NCBI RefSeq assembly: GCF_030867095.1
Contig: NC_081835.1
Span: 46,793,892-46,857,891, forward strand
DNA length: 64,000 bases
Direction: 5' to 3'
Source of the DNA: Alligator mississippiensis
Taxonomy: Eukaryota; Chordata; Crocodylia; Alligatoridae
Position 1 is the stretch's first letter. Every line of letters starts with the position of its first letter. A model generated the notes under the pieces. The model saw only the letters and a program-made list of their open reading frames with translations. It was not told the DNA's origin and made no database searches. The position numbers and the translations under genes are program-made. Below, one piece after another: positions 60,071 through 64,000 of this stretch.

Positions 60071-63000
60071 TCGCTGGCACTGGCAGGGCTCTCCTTTCCC
60101 CTCTCCCCTCCTCATGGCGCTGTGACTTGGAGCAGGTGGCTGATGCACCAGCAGCCTGTCTACACAAGGGCTCCACGCACGTGGAACTGTCCTGCTGGGA
60201 CAGAGGCCGATCGTGGATGAGGGGCTGGATGGCACTCTCTACCTCTGGCAGAGAAAGTCCACATGGCTCCAAGCTGGGAGTCCGATGAAGGCCATGAGGA
60301 GTGGGGTATGATTGGAGCTGCCAGACGCTGTAGCAATTGGCTGTTGGGGACAGGGTGCCACACAGGAGCATGGAGGGGGAGAGTGGTGTGGGATGTGGAG
60401 TGGGGAAGGCAGCGCTGGGATGCTTTGCAGTTCTCCTGCCACCTGCTACTTGCTGGGGTCCTCTGGCCTCCTCACATATGGGTACCAGCAGGCAATGGCC
60501 CTGCTTCATCCATTGCTGCCAATGGGTAGGGCGCCCAGTTAAATTACAAGCCAACCAGTGTATGCAGGCCACCGCCATGACCTGTCACCCACACGCTCTG
60601 CAGGCTTTCCTTGGTCCTGGCCCCTCACAGTCAACCCCTGGGCTGCCACACCATGTGGCTATGGTGCAGCCACTCTCAGTCTGCCACAGAGACTCCTCCA
60701 GCCATCTCTTCATGCCACGGTTACAGGCCTCCGCCTTCCACCCATCTGGATCTGGTGCTGCAGGTGGTCACAGCTGGTAGCAGCGCCTCTATGACATAAT
60801 GGGGAGTTCTCAACCTGCCTGGATGGTCGTGTACTGTGTCGTATCCATGCTACCTGGGGAACGGAAGGGCCTACAGGTGGTTCCCCTGCAAGTGAAGGTG
60901 GGGAGACCATGGTGGGGTTTGGGAAACCCTACCACATGGGTGATGCTTCCTGGAGGGATGTGGCAGGAGTGAGGACTTGTCTTGCTGGGGCCAGACAGTG
61001 TCCCAGTGCAGGCACCCAGAGGGCTATGGTATACCTCAGCTCAGAGAACCTGGTGTCCAGGCAGCTCAGCCCATAACACTGGGCAGCTTTCATGCAGTCA
61101 TTGCTGTGGCCCAGTCTGCTGACCCTGCTCCCCAGGCAACTGACTTCAGAACAGGGCTCTGGGGGGTGGCTGGACAGGTGAGGCTGGGGGAGTCCAGAGT
61201 GTCTGCCCTTTTGGATGGCTCAGGGGTTGCTTGTGCATTGCAGAAGCCCCCAGAGACCCCAAGCTGCTGGACTGGGCGCTGTATGCTGGTAGAACAGAGA
61301 TGCCCTGCAGAGAAATGGGAAGCCTGAGCCTTGGGAGGGGAGCAGAGCTCTGTGTGCCCTAGCAGCAGTGGGTGATGCACATGTCCTGGTAGGAGGTACA
61401 AAGTGGGATGGAGCAGGGGCAGGGTGTAAAGCATGCCGGAGGTGAGGACCTGCAGAAAGAGGAGAGGCAGGAGAACCTAGAACTCGCAGGGAGGCCGGGG
61501 TGGGAGTCTGTAACCTAGAGGGAGTCTAGAGCCTACAGGGAGGGGCAGGGAGGCAAGAACCTGCAGTCAGGGCTAGGTGTGAATTTAGAACCTGGGAGAG
61601 GTGAGGGTGGGGATCTAAAGCCTGCAGGGCAGGCGGGGAGTGGAGCTTGTGTAAGCAGTGTACAACAGGGGCGGACTCTCTAGGCCCCTGTCGCAAGCAA
61701 GTGACTGCGGTGCAGTGGGAATGTGACACCCCTGGGGGAGCAGTGCAGAACACAGCTTGGCCAGGCAGTAGGACTACTGTATGGTGGATGTGCAAGCAGA
61801 GCCAGTCAGGGCCAGAGCACAGAGTAAGTGCCGTAGGCACAAGAAGTACCTGAGCCAGGGGGCACGCACCCCTGCAGCTCCCAGGTGCAGCCACAGTACC
61901 ATCACCATGTCCTCGCCTGGTGCTACCCTGTGCCACACCAAGCCTTTGTGCCAGGTGCTGGGGCTGGATATGCAGCACAAAAAACCCCTCCTGCACCCTG
62001 ATCTAACAGGAGGGGCAGAGAACAGGAGGGGGCCACCTCCATCGCCTGGAGGGCACCCATACCTGAAGCCAAGTTTCCCCTTGGCTGGGCTCTGCCCCTG
62101 CCCCTGCCCTGCCATCTCACCACCAGGTCTGGGCTACACTGCCTCTGCAGCCCAATGCCCTCCCCGCCTAGGAAGTGGGTTTCAGCCCCCACAAGGCCCC
62201 AAAATTCCATATCAGTCAGCAACTCAGCCCCCCTCAGGGCCCACACCTCTGTCTGCCTACACACAGACAACCCCATCCAAATGCTGCCAAGCCAGGAGTG
62301 TCTCCTCCACTGAACAGGACTGTAGGATGCCTGCCTTCCTGCCTGGATGCAGGGAGCTAGCCAAGCCAAGGGCCTAGGCCTGGGCCTGGGCTTGGACAAG
62401 AGAGACTCAGCACCTGTTGCTGCTGCCCCCCAGACTGGGGGTATGCAAGGGTTTCCAACTTCCTGCCATCGTCCCCAGGGTCAGGAGCTTCAGATGCCCT
62501 CGGAGGCACATGGCACTGCCCCTGGGCACCGTAGCCCTTGGCACTTGCTGCTGGGAGCCCTGCTTTGCAGTGAGCCTCAGCTCCCAGCTCCCCCACTGAG
62601 CTGCTGGGGCCCCTGGCGAGGTCCTTCCCACCCCCAGCCTCTGCCCTCCCCCAGGCTTTGGTACCCATCCATTCTGCAGGGCAGAAGCCATCCATTCCCG
62701 AGGCCTGTGCAGCACTTTCCAGGTGGGGGCTGCTGGAAGTCCTAGCTGGGTTCTGGGGTCAGCGTGGGTAGGGAAGGGGCCCTGCACAGTATCCATGGGT
62801 GGGTGGCCCTGGAGAAGGGGGCACAGGGGTCACGTGGGGACCCCCATGGATGTCCTTCCTGGGGAGAATGCAGCAGGCTGGGGTCTGTGGCCAGACAGGT
62901 CTGATGCGGACACCCCTGCTAGACCTGAGAGAGGCCATCCCAACTCCCCCCCTCACAGCACAGACATCCCCAAGGGCAGTTGGGCCTTTCTGTCCCCCAC

Positions 63001-63570
63001 CGCCCAGGGACCCTGTAGCCCAGGGCTAGACAGAGCCCTCTGCGGGCCCAGGGCTGTGACGCCCTGGGCAGCCGGCCTCCTGTCAAGCTGCCTTAGCTGG
63101 GAGCAAATCCTCCTGCAGACTAAGAGGATAAAAGCAGCATGTGGGAACCTCCTCCCAGCCCCTCAGGCCTGCCCAGAGCACCCCTCCCGCACCAGCCTGC
63201 AGCCTCCATCTGCCCTGGCTGGCGGCAGACCTGCGCAGCAGCCATGTGGCTGCTGGCTTTAGCCCGGCCTCCATCTGTTCACCTCAGCCACTAACTCGGT
63301 AATCCCCAGGCCCTGACAGCGGCTGTCTGCAAAGTGGGAGGAGGGGCTGCCTCTTCCTCTTAACCCCAGCAGACTGGATACCGCTCTGTCTCACAGGGGC
63401 AGGCAAGCCCTGGGGAAGGGACAGCTAGAGCTGCCAGGCTCCAGCACAGAGCAACCCAGGACCCTCTGAGTGAGGCACTGGGTTGCACTGCTTCTTGAAG
63501 GCCCCAGGCCCGTCTCTAGTGCTGAGCTCCCACATGCAGAGCCCTGGGCATGCAGGGTTTCAGCTCTGCT
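60071..63570. other. Gene-free stretch at the right
   Basis: Overlapping open frames on both strands (up to 198 codons), rich in Pro, Gly and Ser and without domains. I looked for alpha/beta-hydrolase motifs of ABHD14A/B and for ACY1 and found none. No gene is recognised. Confidence 0.45.
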
Positions 63571-63640
63571 CAGGAAATACAACCCAGGAGCCCTGGTTCC
63601 CAGCCCCTTGCTCTAACCACTAGCTCTGCTGCCTTCCACC
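63570..63640 (+). repeat. Possible MIR-type 3' end
   Basis: AACCCAGGAGCCCTGGTTCCCAG followed by CTTGCTCTAACCACTAG resembles the MIR 3' end (CTCTTAACCACTA). Short and marginal. Confidence 0.4.
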
Positions 63641-63965
63641 TAGTGCACTGTCCTGCTACTGACCAGCTCCCTCCTGCCCTGCTCCCTTGTGCCCTCCCTC
63701 TTCCCCCCTGCCTCCCCACACCACAAGCCAGCCCGACTCTGGTGGCCACAGGCTTTGCAGGGGATTTGAGATGGGGGAAGGAGGAGGGACCATAGGGCAT
63801 AGCCTATGCCAGGGGACATGGCAGGAAGGAAAGCATGGGAAGGTAGAGAGGCCCCAAGCACAGTCTTTATTGGATTGTGAGCGCTCTGGGAGGGAGGTCC
63901 ATGTGCCCTGCTACGAACCTGTGAGCCTGCCCTAGGGTTTCCAGCCTGCTCCCCTTGCCTTGCAG

Positions 63966-64000
63966 ACCGCTACCTGAGGGCAAGGGATAGTGTGGGGGAG
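63966..64000 (+). other. Possible start of an exon cut by the window edge
   Basis: A pyrimidine-rich tract (CCAGCCTGCTCCCCTTGCCTTGCAG) ends at 63965. The next bases are open in a frame giving DRYLRARDSVGE if a preceding codon supplies G. This is the right look for a splice acceptor, but 35 bases are too few to judge and I recognise no family. Confidence 0.25.

Noticed and set aside
63966-64000. Match of DRYLRA to the ACY1 stretch NRYIRA
   Set aside because: Only five or six residues agree, the following residues do not fit ACY1, and no other ACY1 exon is seen in the window.

Overview
This is vertebrate nuclear DNA, most likely from a crocodilian, with a turtle as the second choice. It has multi-exon genes with GT/AG introns, no bacterial-style operons, several CR1 LINE pieces, worn MIR-type SINEs and short DNA transposons. 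The CR1 tail near 6.2 kb (TCATAGATTCATAGATGTTAGGG type) is the form I associate with crocodilian CR1. The species call rests on memory of repeat families, not on a search.

Three protein genes are certain. PARP3 (+) enters from the left with its 5' part outside the window; eight coding exons run from 1417 to the stop at 8354, with a poly(A) signal at 8656. GPR62 (+) is an orphan GPCR with its coding sequence in one exon, 19501-20727. PCBP4 (-) is a triple-KH RNA-binding protein in twelve coding exons from 41217 down to 29525, with a good poly(A) signal near 27014. GPR62 and PCBP4 converge tail to tail. PARP3-GPR62-PCBP4 is the order I know from human 3p21, so this is an old syntenic block. The three genes do not form one pathway: PARP3 acts in DNA-break signalling, GPR62 at the membrane, and PCBP4 on C-rich RNA.

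The spaces between genes hold repeats. CR1 fragments lie in a PARP3 intron (6174-6640, minus) and at 35225, 40065, 49080 and 56366; the longest copy, 53165-54965, keeps much of its reverse transcriptase. There is a near-perfect 112-base inverted repeat at 34424-34670 with a deleted relative at 19101, a TIR-type MITE at 42560 and a hAT-like element at 46366. Two dispersed repeat families that I cannot name each occur twice, at 5470/17380 and at 25616/34000. TG/CA microsatellites lie at 2108, 17830, 46970 and 47890.

From 41.3 kb to the right end (almost 23 kb) I recognise no gene, although ABHD14B and ABHD14A would be the next neighbours in mammals. A GC-rich block at 59.7-60.1 kb looks like a possible promoter or conserved element, and the last 35 bases could open an exon. 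I found no convincing new biological system; the findings are second-look items in an otherwise ordinary vertebrate locus.
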